A DNA stretch of 64,000 nucleotides, from NCBI GenBank assembly GCA_016929335.1, contig JAFGIY010000025.1, positions 1-64,000 on the forward strand, written 5' to 3'. A model generated the notes under the pieces. That model saw only the letters and a program-made list of their open reading frames with translations, had not been told where the DNA came from and searched no databases. This document shows positions 29,768 to 38,369 of the stretch, piece by piece (the stretch's first letter is position 1; every line of letters starts with the position of its first letter). This stretch comes from Acidobacteriota bacterium. GTDB lineage: Bacteria; Acidobacteriota; UBA6911. Both the position numbers and the translations under genes were made by a program.

Positions 29768-31378
29768 TTATTCCTCATTCAATGAGAGAGGTTCCACGCT
29801 CCTCAATCTGCGCGCCATCCTGTATGAAGACGACTCCGGCAGATACGTCTGCCACCATTCGGCGGCGTCCTCCTGCGTCCATTTCTCCGCGCCGCAGTCC
29901 GCGAACAGGCTTTCCAGCTCCAGCGCCGTCTGCGGCCGGTCCTCCGCCTTCTTGGCGAGGCAGCGCAAAATGATCTGTTCGAGCCGGGAGGGAATCTGCA
30001 TTTCGCTTCGCTGCGAGGGCGGCACAGGCTCCTTTTGCACGTGCGCCAGAGCTGTGGCGGTGGCTGTTTTTTCGGTGAATACCGGAGAGCCCGTCAGCAG
30101 AAAATAGGCTACACATCCGAGCGCATAAATATCAACCCGTCCATCGATCCCATCTTCTCCCATAGCGAGTTCAGGCGCCATATAAGCGGGAGTACCCGCC
30201 GATGCGCCCTCGAGCGTGAGCTGGAGGGAATCCTTCGGCGAAAGATTTTTAACCAGGCCGAAGTCGAGAACCTTCATGAAATCGTGTTCGATGCCGATTT
30301 TGCAGGCGAAAATGTTGCTGGGTTTAATGTCGCGGTGCACCAGGCCCCGCCTGTGTGCTTCTTCGAGGGAATGGCAAACCTGCCGCAGGATATGAACGAG
30401 ACGGGATGCGGGTTGAGGCCCATATTTGTCCACAAGCATCTGCAGGCTGATGCCGTCCAGAAGCTCCATAACATAATAGAACGTTCCGTCACGGGATACG
30501 CCGAAGTCGAAGAGATAGACGGTATGAGGAGATTGAAGCGAGGCGATCGCCTGGGCTTCGCGCTTAAAACGCTTGCGGGCGACATCCGACTGGTATCCGG
30601 GCTTTCCCATCAACAGATCGCTGCGGATAAGCTTGATGGCAGCATCGCGCGCCAGCATCCGGTGCTGTGCCCTCCATACTTCCCCCATTCCTCCGGAACC
30701 GATGAGGGATACCAGATTATAAGAACCCAGATCACGCGCTTTCTGGGCGGCGGCTTCCATGACATAGATCCGCTTCGCCAGCGCGTAGGTCACAAATGCC
30801 ATTAGATAAGGCACATGGATCCAGACCAGTAGGCGTTTAAGCTCTACGGCCGCATATCCATGCAGATTAAGATTCAGCGCATAAGCCAGCGGCCACATTG
30901 ATGCCGAAATAAATGCAACGGCCAGCTTCGTCTTCGGCCTGTTCGGGATCAGCAATCCAACAACGGCAATCCATAGAGCTACCTTTGGAATTCCCAGTAC
31001 AGGCCCATGCTCACACAGAGGAACTGCAGTCTCCGCCAGACTGATGGCAAAAGCGACCAGAACCTCGAAAACCAGGCCGAGGTTTAATATGGTCATGGGC
31101 GGCAGCAGCCTTAAATGGCGGATGATGCCTATGGCCAGAGTAAAAAGGAGCACGAAAGACCACGTTAAATATACAGGGGCATTCATCATCCTTTCGATAA
31201 TTTCAGGTTGCAGAATACTCTGAAAAATCGCAGAGAATGCGGCCAGAACAACGCATAGAAGACAAATCCAATAAAGACGCACTACCGCATCTTCCGCCAT
31301 CTTGGGTGCAAGCGTCTGTTTTGCGGATGAATCTGTCTGTATGTCCAGCGGCTCATTGGTATGTACAAGCTGCGGCAT
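29768..31378 (-). CDS. Membrane Ser/Thr protein kinase with N-terminal multi-TM sensor
   Basis: 536 aa. Residues 30-205 hold about six hydrophobic segments, an unusual N-terminal placement: most bacterial PknB-type kinases carry one TM after the kinase. The kinase domain follows with IGSGGMGEVW (226-235), catalytic K249, HRDIKPSN (348-355) and DFG (372-374); all key residues are present. The C-terminus ends soon after the kinase lobe. It phosphorylates Ser/Thr of unknown targets; the cotranscribed Npt-like carrier is an obvious candidate. Confidence 0.92.
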   Translation of the reverse strand: MPQLVHTNEPLDIQTDSSAKQTLAPKMAEDAVVRLYWICLLCVVLAAFSAIFQSILQPEIIERMMNAPVYLTWSFVLLFTLAIGIIRHLRLLPPMTILNLGLVFEVLVAFAISLAETAVPLCEHGPVLGIPKVALWIAVVGLLIPNRPKTKLAVAFISASMWPLAYALNLNLHGYAAVELKRLLVWIHVPYLMAFVTYALAKRIYVMEAAAQKARDLGSYNLVSLIGSGGMGEVWRAQHRMLARDAAIKLIRSDLLMGKPGYQSDVARKRFKREAQAIASLQSPHTVYLFDFGVSRDGTFYYVMELLDGISLQMLVDKYGPQPASRLVHILRQVCHSLEEAHRRGLVHRDIKPSNIFACKIGIEHDFMKVLDFGLVKNLSPKDSLQLTLEGASAGTPAYMAPELAMGEDGIDGRVDIYALGCVAYFLLTGSPVFTEKTATATALAHVQKEPVPPSQRSEMQIPSRLEQIILRCLAKKAEDRPQTALELESLFADCGAEKWTQEDAAEWWQTYLPESSSYRMARRLRSVEPLSLNEE

Positions 31379-31461
31379 GCAATCTCCTTCTGAACCGAGG
31401 CAGGCTGCTGCCTTCCGGCGCTGTCATTATCCTACAATTTCGGAGAGGAGGGTGACAATTG

Positions 31462-31511
31462 ACGATTGACGATTGAAAAAAGCATGACTTGATTTTTAAA
31501 TCGTCAATCGT
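31462..31511. repeat. 12-bp stem hairpin with heptamer units
   Basis: ACGATTGACGAT (31462-31473) pairs perfectly with ATCGTCAATCGT (31500-31511). The left arm is itself two ATTGACG heptamers. It lies just beyond the stop of the Fe-S gene and may end the corrinoid-Mo/W operon. Confidence 0.65.
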
Positions 31512-31517
31512 AAATCG

Positions 31518-31859
31518 TTAGGGGACCCATAGTACCATTCGAGACTTCCTGCGGAGTTCTTTTGAAAGCTCCTTGACCGATCCGTACTTCATGCAGTTGG
31601 CCATGCAGTGCTTCACGCAGGCCGGCTCGAGACCTTCCTTCGTGAGGTGTGGGCACAGGATACAGGCCTCGGTTGGGAAAGGGAAGTAGGTGAGATACAT
31701 GCTGCCGTCGGGCAGCTTCTGCTCGACTTCAAATACTTTGATGCCCCGAATCCCCACCTTGTGCTTGTACTCCTGGGCGCAGGAGACCTCGCAGCTGTGG
31801 CATCCGGTGCAATATTCATAATCTATCAATAGACCGAACTCCGGCTTTTTCTTTTTCAT
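31518..31859 (-). CDS. Ferredoxin-like electron-transfer subunit (two 4Fe-4S)
   Basis: 113 aa from the ATG at 31859, two bases after the stop of the Mo/W gene; an overlapping ATG at 31868 is the alternative. A DmsB/NrfC-like pattern: CTGCHSCEVSC near residue 15, then CILCP...CVKHCMANC further on, enough for two cubanes. Short compared with DmsB, which carries four clusters. It probably passes electrons to or from the Mo/W subunit. No Tat signal, so the complex is cytoplasmic. Confidence 0.88.
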   Translation of the reverse strand: MKKKKPEFGLLIDYEYCTGCHSCEVSCAQEYKHKVGIRGIKVFEVEQKLPDGSMYLTYFPFPTEACILCPHLTKEGLEPACVKHCMANCMKYGSVKELSKELRRKSRMVLWVP

Positions 31860-31860
31860 G

Positions 31861-34317
31861 CTATTCATCCCGGACTTTATATACTTTGCACAAAAGGTTT
31901 TTGATTGGAGCGCCCAACCCGTCTTTCCCCTGGCTTCCCATGGGGATCAGCTGGTTGATGTTTGATTTCCAGGCGCCGAAAAGCGATGGCTCCGCTCCGT
32001 CCTCCTCGGGGAACCACCACCCATGGGCGGCCATCACCATCTGCGGAAGGATGGCAATAGTCAGCTTTGCCTTGAACTGCTGTCTTCCGAGCCAGTTTTC
32101 AACCCACACCCATTCCCCATCGCCGATGCCGAGGCTTTTCGCGGTATCCGGATGAATTTCCAGCGTGGGATCCGGATCGATTTCGCGCAGCCATGGAATC
32201 ATCCGGTGCTCCGCGTTGAAAAATGCGAAGGAGCGCCTGCCGGTGGAAAGAATTAACGGATATTCTTTTGCGAGATCGGGCCTGCTTACCGGCGTGAACG
32301 GCGGCTCTTCGTAATGAGGAAGGGGCTCCAGCCCCCACTCTTCGCGGAGAATGGAGTAAAGCTCCACCTTGCCCGACGCGGTTTCGAAGCCGGGCTTTCC
32401 GTCCTTGCGCAACAGCCCTTTTTCATGCCGGCGATAAGGAGCGCTCGGGTTTCCTTCCGGAGGGATGACCCAGGTTTTTTTCTGCAATTCTTTGAAGCGC
32501 ATGCCCGAATTCTGAAGGATGGAGTCGAACAATTGCTCGACTGACTTCCACCGCAGATTCGGATCGAATCTGCGCGCCAGCTCGAAGTTTATTTCCACAT
32601 CCGGCTTGCAGCCTTCAACCGAAAGAGCTTTGTTGATTGTCTGCAGAGGAACCCACCAGCTCCTGACGCTGTCCTTTTCAAGGAAAGTGGCTGCCGGGAG
32701 AATGACATCCGCATACTGGGTAGTGGGCGTCATGAACAGGTCAACGGCTGCGATAAAATCAATCTTCTTGAAAGCATCGCGCCACTTCTTCGGCTCAAAG
32801 CCGATGCCGGCGATCAGGTTTCCGGTTTGCATCCAGAGGGCTTTTACCGGATACGGTTTTTCCGAAAAAATCTGATCGAGGACTGTGTCTGTCTGGGTTC
32901 GCCAGATAAATTTTCTGAAGGGTCCGTATTTGTCGATGCCGATCCTCGGCTTGTCCGCTTCCTTCGAGGACAGGCGGATGACGCCTTCAGCGCCGGGCAG
33001 GGCATAGGAAACGCATTCGAATGCATTCCGCGCGATCACGTTCCCGCCGGGAACTTCGAGATTGCCGGTAATGCACCATAGCGCCGTAATCGCCTGGGCT
33101 GTCGGCGTGATGCCGGGAGTCGAATCGATCGGCAATCCCCAGTGTATGGAGGCAGGCTTGCTCTGCGCGAAGAACCGCGCCGCTGCCTGAATATCCTTCT
33201 TGGGAACCTGTGTGATTTCCGATACGCGCTCCAGCGGATATTCGTTTACCTGCTCGCAGAAGGCATCCCATACGGTCCGGCATTCGACTTTAGCGCCATC
33301 CGTAAGGCTGACGGAGTGCCTGCCGCTCAACGACGGTTTGGGATTGCCGGAGCGATACTCCGCTTTTGCCGATTCCCAAACCACGGCTTGCTTTTTCTTG
33401 CTGTCCCAGACAATGAAGTTGTCAGGACTCGCATCCTTGATCAGGTCGGATTCCCGCAACAGCTTGCCCGTGTCTTTCCTGACGAGGAAAGGTGCATTCG
33501 TCCATTTTTCGACAAACTTGTGGTCGTAGAGATCCTCATTAATGATGACGTTGAGAAAGCCCATCGCAAGGGCGCCATCCGTACCGGGCCGGAGCCTGAG
33601 CCAATGCTTGGCTCTGGAAGAAAGCCACGTCAGCCTGGGATCAATGGAGACAATTTCTACGCCCCGCTTCATCAGGTCGACGAGCCAATGACCGAATATA
33701 TTGTCGGGGCATGTATTCGGGAGGCTGTAGCCCCAGATGACGATGCATTTCGGGAGCTTATACTTCGGATCGTCGTAGCGCTTCTCCAGCCACTGCGCCG
33801 CGTCGAAAACGCAGTAATCGCCCAAGACTGTTTCGACGGCTGCTATTCTCGGGCTGTAGCAGGCGTTTCCGCTGAGGGCGAACATGACGTTCGGGCTGCC
33901 ATAGGCATAGGCAAGCATGCAGAGCCAGGGACTGATGTCTCGGCCGGTCCCCATGCTGAATACCGCGCTTTGAGGGCCGAATTCCTTGCGGATCCTGACC
34001 ATCCTTTCTTCGATAAGGTTGTATGCCTCTTCCCAGGAGATCTCCTGCCATTTCCCTTCTCCACGCTCTCCTGCCCGCTTCAGCGGGCGGGTCAGGCGGT
34101 CGGGATGATAGATGTACTGAGTCATAGCGAGGCAGCGTGCGCACAGCCGGCCCTGGTTCCACGGATGTTTCGGGTCGCCTTCTATTTTGACGAGCTTGCC
34201 CTTCCTGATATGCGCCAGAACGCCGCAGGTTCCATGACAGCCCGGGCCGGCGGACCAGACCGTCGTCCGGACAATGTCTGTGTCTGCAGATCTGGGTTTT
34301 GCTTTAAATCCGGCCAA
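31861..34317 (-). CDS. Mo/W-bis-MGD oxidoreductase, acetylene-hydratase-like branch
   Basis: 818 aa of the DMSO-reductase superfamily. The Fe-S site is atypical: GPGCHGTCG (C27, C31) and GRLCARC (C59, C62), with valine at position 20 where related proteins have cysteine. SGNACYSPR places C153 as the likely metal ligand. The tail ASGKVELYS...KEYPLIL...DGEWVWVEN resembles acetylene hydratase and its relatives, but the aligned C141 of that enzyme is leucine here, so acetylene hydration is not implied. The Fe-S gene follows with overlap, and a corrinoid gene precedes it by 47 bases. The reaction is unknown. Confidence 0.88.
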   Translation of the reverse strand: MAGFKAKPRSADTDIVRTTVWSAGPGCHGTCGVLAHIRKGKLVKIEGDPKHPWNQGRLCARCLAMTQYIYHPDRLTRPLKRAGERGEGKWQEISWEEAYNLIEERMVRIRKEFGPQSAVFSMGTGRDISPWLCMLAYAYGSPNVMFALSGNACYSPRIAAVETVLGDYCVFDAAQWLEKRYDDPKYKLPKCIVIWGYSLPNTCPDNIFGHWLVDLMKRGVEIVSIDPRLTWLSSRAKHWLRLRPGTDGALAMGFLNVIINEDLYDHKFVEKWTNAPFLVRKDTGKLLRESDLIKDASPDNFIVWDSKKKQAVVWESAKAEYRSGNPKPSLSGRHSVSLTDGAKVECRTVWDAFCEQVNEYPLERVSEITQVPKKDIQAAARFFAQSKPASIHWGLPIDSTPGITPTAQAITALWCITGNLEVPGGNVIARNAFECVSYALPGAEGVIRLSSKEADKPRIGIDKYGPFRKFIWRTQTDTVLDQIFSEKPYPVKALWMQTGNLIAGIGFEPKKWRDAFKKIDFIAAVDLFMTPTTQYADVILPAATFLEKDSVRSWWVPLQTINKALSVEGCKPDVEINFELARRFDPNLRWKSVEQLFDSILQNSGMRFKELQKKTWVIPPEGNPSAPYRRHEKGLLRKDGKPGFETASGKVELYSILREEWGLEPLPHYEEPPFTPVSRPDLAKEYPLILSTGRRSFAFFNAEHRMIPWLREIDPDPTLEIHPDTAKSLGIGDGEWVWVENWLGRQQFKAKLTIAILPQMVMAAHGWWFPEEDGAEPSLFGAWKSNINQLIPMGSQGKDGLGAPIKNLLCKVYKVRDE

Positions 34318-34364
34318 GGTTCCTCCCTTTTCTCAGTAAGTATCAATAGTTCATGTTATGCAGG

Positions 34365-35003
34365 TTAGGATTGCTTCAGGAGAGAACGAGCTGCCGTGAC
34401 GGCCGAACTCGCATTCGCTCCATAGCCATCCGCTCCGATCTGATCTGCAAAGGCTTGAGTAACGGGGGCGCCTCCGACGAGAACCTTTACCTGATCGCGG
34501 ATGCCTGCCTGGTTGAGCGCCTCGATCACCTTTTTCATTTCGGGCATCGTCACCGTCAGGAGAGCGGAAAGCGCAAGGATATCCGGTTTGTCGCTCCCGG
34601 CGGCTTCCACAAATTTCTCGGGCGAAACGTCGATGCCTATGTCGATGACTTCAAACCCGGCTCCCTCAAGCATGGATCCGACGAGGTTTTTGCCAATGTC
34701 GTGCAGGTCGCCCTTGACGGTTCCAAGAACGATCCGGCCGGCGGGTTTCGCCCCGCGGGCGGCAAGCAGCGGACGGATCGGTTCGAGTGCGGCTTTCATC
34801 GCGCGACCGGCCATCAGCATCTCGGGAATGTAAAATTCCTGGGCTTCAAAAAGCCTGCCTACCTCATCCATGGCAGGAATCATGCCTTGATTGATCAGCT
34901 CCGCCGGATCCGCGGATTCCTTCAACGCTTCGTTGGTAAGCTGAAGCGCCAGCTTTTCGTCGCCGTTTAAAATCGCATCGTACAGTTTGGACAAATCCGC
35001 CAT
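34365..35003 (-). CDS. Corrinoid (B12)-binding protein of methyltransferase systems
   Basis: 212 aa, MtbC/MttC-type. A helical cap domain (residues 1-85) precedes the cobalamin domain with GTVKGDLHDIGKN; H101 of the DxHxxG motif is the lower cobalt ligand. Later VGGAPVTQAFADQIGADGYG is the other cobalamin contact. Such proteins carry a methyl group between a substrate-specific methyltransferase and an acceptor. No MttB/MtaB-type methyltransferase is present in this window. First gene of the operon with the Mo/W and Fe-S subunits. Confidence 0.93.
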   Translation of the reverse strand: MADLSKLYDAILNGDEKLALQLTNEALKESADPAELINQGMIPAMDEVGRLFEAQEFYIPEMLMAGRAMKAALEPIRPLLAARGAKPAGRIVLGTVKGDLHDIGKNLVGSMLEGAGFEVIDIGIDVSPEKFVEAAGSDKPDILALSALLTVTMPEMKKVIEALNQAGIRDQVKVLVGGAPVTQAFADQIGADGYGANASSAVTAARSLLKQS

Positions 35004-35106
35004 ATCTATTGCCTTTCCGTGATCGCACCGTCTGCAGATTAAAGAAAAGAAAGTTTAGCATGTCTTGGAATGTAAATGAAAATGGCGCTGCTGCAATCTT
35101 TCGGCG

Positions 35107-35171
35107 TCGGGGTCGCTTTTTTGTTCCTTTTCGACTCCGACCCCGATACCGACCCCGACCCCGATTTTTTT
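35107..35171 (+). promoter_or_regulatory. Hairpin with three alternative right arms and T-run
   Basis: TCGGGGTCG (35107-35115) can pair with CGACCCCGA at 35138, 35150 or 35156; the last copy ends next to a seven-T run (35165-35171). It is oriented as a plus-strand terminator, about 70 bases before the thymidylate-synthase-family gene, so it may act as an attenuator in its leader. Confidence 0.5.
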
Positions 35172-35241
35172 GGGTTAGTATTCGTTATCGGGGCGGCATA
35201 CCTGTGCTATAAACACATATTCTCTTTTGCGGGAGCAACGA

Positions 35242-36081
35242 ATGAACGGCATACCGGTACTGCATGTGGAAGCCGACTGCATCGCGCGCGGCTGGGAGGA
35301 ATCCCTGATCGAGTTGAATCGGAGCGGCTGCAACATCCGCACGCAATACGATAAAGAAGATGATCCACCGAGCAAGGATTGCACGATGGTGCTCACAATT
35401 CGCGATCCTCTCAGCGAGCCGATGATTCACAAGGATTTTCCCGGCGGCCCCCTGGAGCTGCAGGAATATGTGATGGAGATGTGCGAGGGCATCAAGGATC
35501 ATCTGATCCGGAATCCGGAAGATCCTACGGATACGCGATGGGAATACACCTACCACCGCCGCCTCTTCAACTATGACGCGCCGGGTTTCGAGCCCTTTGA
35601 CCAGATCGATATTATGTGCCGGAAGCTGGCAGAGGTGCCGTTTACGCGCCGCGCACAGGCAATCACGTGGAAGGTCTGGGAAGATAATGACTGCTACGAT
35701 CCTGCCTGTCTTCAGAGTCTCTGGGGCCGGTTGATCGAAGAAGACGGGGAGTGGTTCCTCAGTCTGAATGCGCGTTTCCGTTCCAACGACGCCTATAAAG
35801 CAGCCTTCATGAACATATTTGCACTGGTACGGCTTCAGAAGATCATGGCCGGGAGGATTTCGCAGCTCTCAGGCAAGCAAGTCCGTCTTGGACGATACTG
35901 CCACATGGCCGACAGCTATCACATATACGGTTCCTCTTTCCGCGAATTCGAAGGCCGCTTTCTCGGAGCTCTCAAAAAGCGCACATTCGAGCAGCGCACC
36001 ATGCGCTACGAATCCGTCCGCGAAATGATGGAACAGGCCCGCGCCTCCATCCTCGAAAAAGCAAGGAGCATGGGCCGGTAG
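35242..36081 (+). CDS. Thymidylate-synthase-family protein (archaeal-like type)
   Basis: 279 aa from the ATG at 35242, with GGGAG six bases upstream. The core of ThyA is present: TRRAQAITWK (Arg pair), DPACLQS (nucleophile C156), RSND (180-183), MNIFAL with the base-recognising Asn near 190, and DSYHIYG (224-230). Asn at that place favours dUMP over dCMP. The N-terminal ~130 residues do not match E. coli ThyA and recall the archaeal MJ0757-type group. It may be the organism's thymidylate synthase or a pyrimidine-modifying relative. Confidence 0.82.
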   Translation: MNGIPVLHVEADCIARGWEESLIELNRSGCNIRTQYDKEDDPPSKDCTMVLTIRDPLSEPMIHKDFPGGPLELQEYVMEMCEGIKDHLIRNPEDPTDTRWEYTYHRRLFNYDAPGFEPFDQIDIMCRKLAEVPFTRRAQAITWKVWEDNDCYDPACLQSLWGRLIEEDGEWFLSLNARFRSNDAYKAAFMNIFALVRLQKIMAGRISQLSGKQVRLGRYCHMADSYHIYGSSFREFEGRFLGALKKRTFEQRTMRYESVREMMEQARASILEKARSMGR

Positions 36082-36177
36082 ATGCCGCTCCATTCATATT
36101 GAGATTCTATTCTTCCCCTCAGGTGAGACAAGCTGCATGCAAGTCATGCAAGTCTTAGCCTGGGAGCGCCGCCGGCT

Positions 36178-36219
36178 AAAATCAGGGTTGATATTGTTGG
36201 GCTGAATATCGCTGATTTT
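36178..36219. repeat. Two-part stem-loop in the 36.1-36.4 kb spacer
   Basis: AAAATCAG (36178-36185) pairs with CTGATTTT (36212-36219), and inside it GATATT (36190-36195) pairs with AATATC (36205-36210) around a 9-base loop. Purpose unknown. A direct repeat ATGCAAGTC x2 lies just upstream, near 36137-36155. Confidence 0.5.
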
Positions 36220-36365
36220 GGCGACAATGGCGTTTGCCCGGACAATATTGCCGCGAGGACGCCTGTGCTCCCGGGTGCAAAGGAAATCTGATAGAATGTG
36301 GCTTTAAAAGCATCTATTCTGGAATCAAATTGCTCGCAAATTTTTGATAGACGAGGGAAGGATCT

Positions 36366-38369
36366 ATGACTATGCGTAGAAGACTCCGCATTTGTTCATG
36401 CTTGTGTGCGGCCATAATCGTTTTTGCTTTCTGTTCATCCGCTTCCGCTCAGGAATCACGCGCTACGGGATGGATCGCGATTCCTGCTGCCGAGTATCAG
36501 GCGCTTCGGGCAAAAGCCTATCCGGTAGAGCCGGAGCCGGAGGCGCCTCCGGTTCAGGCAACCTTGACCCGAATCGATTATGACCTTCGTATCAATGGCG
36601 AATTGGCAACCGGACAGGCACGCCTCACCGTTGATGTGATAAAGGACGGCTGGGTGCGCGTGCCGATTCCGTCATCGCTGCTGGTGCGCGAGGCCAAGCT
36701 CGACGGCAAACTCGTTTCGCTGGTTGCCGGCGCAAAAGCAACCGATGGGAAGTCGGCCGTTTTCTCGCATCAAGGCAGAGCCGTACTCGTGCTCGATATA
36801 GTCATCCCGGTCATTGCAGCCGCAGCCAATGAAAGCATTGTTCTGCCTCCCGCGCTTGCCGGCATTACCCGGGCTTCCGTTCAACTTCCCCGCCAGGGGG
36901 TCGACATCAAGCTGACCGGAGGTTTTCTCGCGGAAAAGTCAGCGACTGAATCCGACAGCAAGTGGCTGGCTTATGGCCGCGGCAACGAAGCTCTGGTGTT
37001 TTCCTGGTGGAGAAAAGCCGACGATCATCGCAGCAGCCAGCCACTGCGTCTGCGGGGTTCGCTGACCGAACTCGTCGGTCTGGGTGAAGACACAACTTCG
37101 GTTCAGGCGGAAGTCAACGCGGAGGTGGTGCAGGGCGCCGCGACGGAAATAAAGATACGGCTCCCTGAAAAAGTCACAGTGAACCAGGTTGCGGGGGCAA
37201 TGGTGGCAGATTGGGAAATGAAGCCCGGCGAACTGGGCGTGACCTTTCTGGAACCCGTCGAGAAAACCGCCAGATTTGTCATCGTCGGCGAGATCCGCCT
37301 GCCGCGTGAAGGACAGGTCGAAATTCCTATGCTGCGTCTGCTCAATTCCGAGCGCGAAACCGGCGGAGTGGCGGTAGAAGTTCTCGGCGCGGGAGAAATA
37401 ACGGATCGCAAGTTTTCGGGGCTTGAGGGCGCAGATGCCACAGACCTGGGAGAGATTGTATCCGGCCGCCAATCTCCTTCACTCATCGCATTCCGATTTC
37501 GATCCGGTGATGCAAACGCGGAACGGGCGCTTGCCGTAAATGTGGCGCGATATACGCAGGAGTCGGTCCTGATGGCAAACATAGAAGAAGCCCGCTACCA
37601 GGTTCTCATGAGCGCTGAGGGAAAAACGCTGGTCCAGGCCCGGTATGCCATTCGCAATAACCGGAAGAACTTCCTTCAGATTACGCTTCCGAAGGATGCA
37701 ACGGTGTGGAGCGCTACGTTGTCAGGCAAACCGGTGCGCCCGGGGCAGGCGCCGGATGGCAGCCTATTGCTGCCGCTCGAGAAGGGACGAGCGGGAGAAG
37801 AAGCTCCTGCCTTCGCGGCGGAAGTCCTCTATTTCAACAGGGGAGAAAAGTGGAATGAGAATGGGAAGGCCAAACTGGCACTGCCTGTTCTGGATCTTCC
37901 CGTGTCGCGCACCGGGCTTCTTTACTACCATCCTCCCTTATACAAAGTAACTCCCGAACCCGGATCATTCCGATCGGATGATTATCAGGATCCTATTTCG
38001 GCTGTATTGACTCGCGGAGGATCAGGCGGAGGCAGAGGTTCTGGTATGGGGCCGGAGATCAGCGCGAGCGAACGAGTGGATACCCCTAATGAGCTGCCTC
38101 TGGTAAATAGCAATGTTCTGGATCTTATGAAGGTGCAGGGTGGAGTTGCTGCAGCCGGACAAGGAAAGTCCGAAAAGGATACCAGGGTTCTTGTTGACAA
38201 ATACCTGGCTCAATCCCAGGAAGGCAAGCGCGCGGGGATCTTGCCCATCAATCTTTCCTTCCCTGCGTTCGGCCCGTCCATCTTCCTCGTTTCCGAGCTG
38301 ACGGCGGAGAAGCAATCTCCAACGATTGATATCAGCTATGAGGCGGCAAAGAAAGGCGGTGCAAGATGA
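36366..38369 (+). CDS. Large secreted protein, function unknown
   Basis: 667 aa. A signal peptide ends at SASAQ near residue 28. GGAAGG lies before the ATG (a second ATG at 36372 is possible). The mature part is mostly beta-strand and repeats themes such as LTRIDYDLRINGELATGQARLTV and YTQESVLMANIEEARYQVLMSAEGKTLVQARY, and a Gly-rich linker GGSGGGRGSGMG lies near residue 560. The product resembles its downstream neighbour in overall layout. Its stop overlaps that gene's start by four bases. A cell-surface or periplasmic role is inferred. Confidence 0.75.
   Translation: MTMRRRLRICSCLCAAIIVFAFCSSASAQESRATGWIAIPAAEYQALRAKAYPVEPEPEAPPVQATLTRIDYDLRINGELATGQARLTVDVIKDGWVRVPIPSSLLVREAKLDGKLVSLVAGAKATDGKSAVFSHQGRAVLVLDIVIPVIAAAANESIVLPPALAGITRASVQLPRQGVDIKLTGGFLAEKSATESDSKWLAYGRGNEALVFSWWRKADDHRSSQPLRLRGSLTELVGLGEDTTSVQAEVNAEVVQGAATEIKIRLPEKVTVNQVAGAMVADWEMKPGELGVTFLEPVEKTARFVIVGEIRLPREGQVEIPMLRLLNSERETGGVAVEVLGAGEITDRKFSGLEGADATDLGEIVSGRQSPSLIAFRFRSGDANAERALAVNVARYTQESVLMANIEEARYQVLMSAEGKTLVQARYAIRNNRKNFLQITLPKDATVWSATLSGKPVRPGQAPDGSLLLPLEKGRAGEEAPAFAAEVLYFNRGEKWNENGKAKLALPVLDLPVSRTGLLYYHPPLYKVTPEPGSFRSDDYQDPISAVLTRGGSGGGRGSGMGPEISASERVDTPNELPLVNSNVLDLMKVQGGVAAAGQGKSEKDTRVLVDKYLAQSQEGKRAGILPINLSFPAFGPSIFLVSELTAEKQSPTIDISYEAAKKGGAR

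Noticed and set aside
31861-34317. Calling the Mo/W protein acetylene hydratase
   Set aside because: Overall similarity only; the position of its active-site cysteine C141 is leucine here.
33142-34368. 408-codon frame opposite the Mo/W gene
   Set aside because: Shadow; the opposite strand has clear family motifs throughout.
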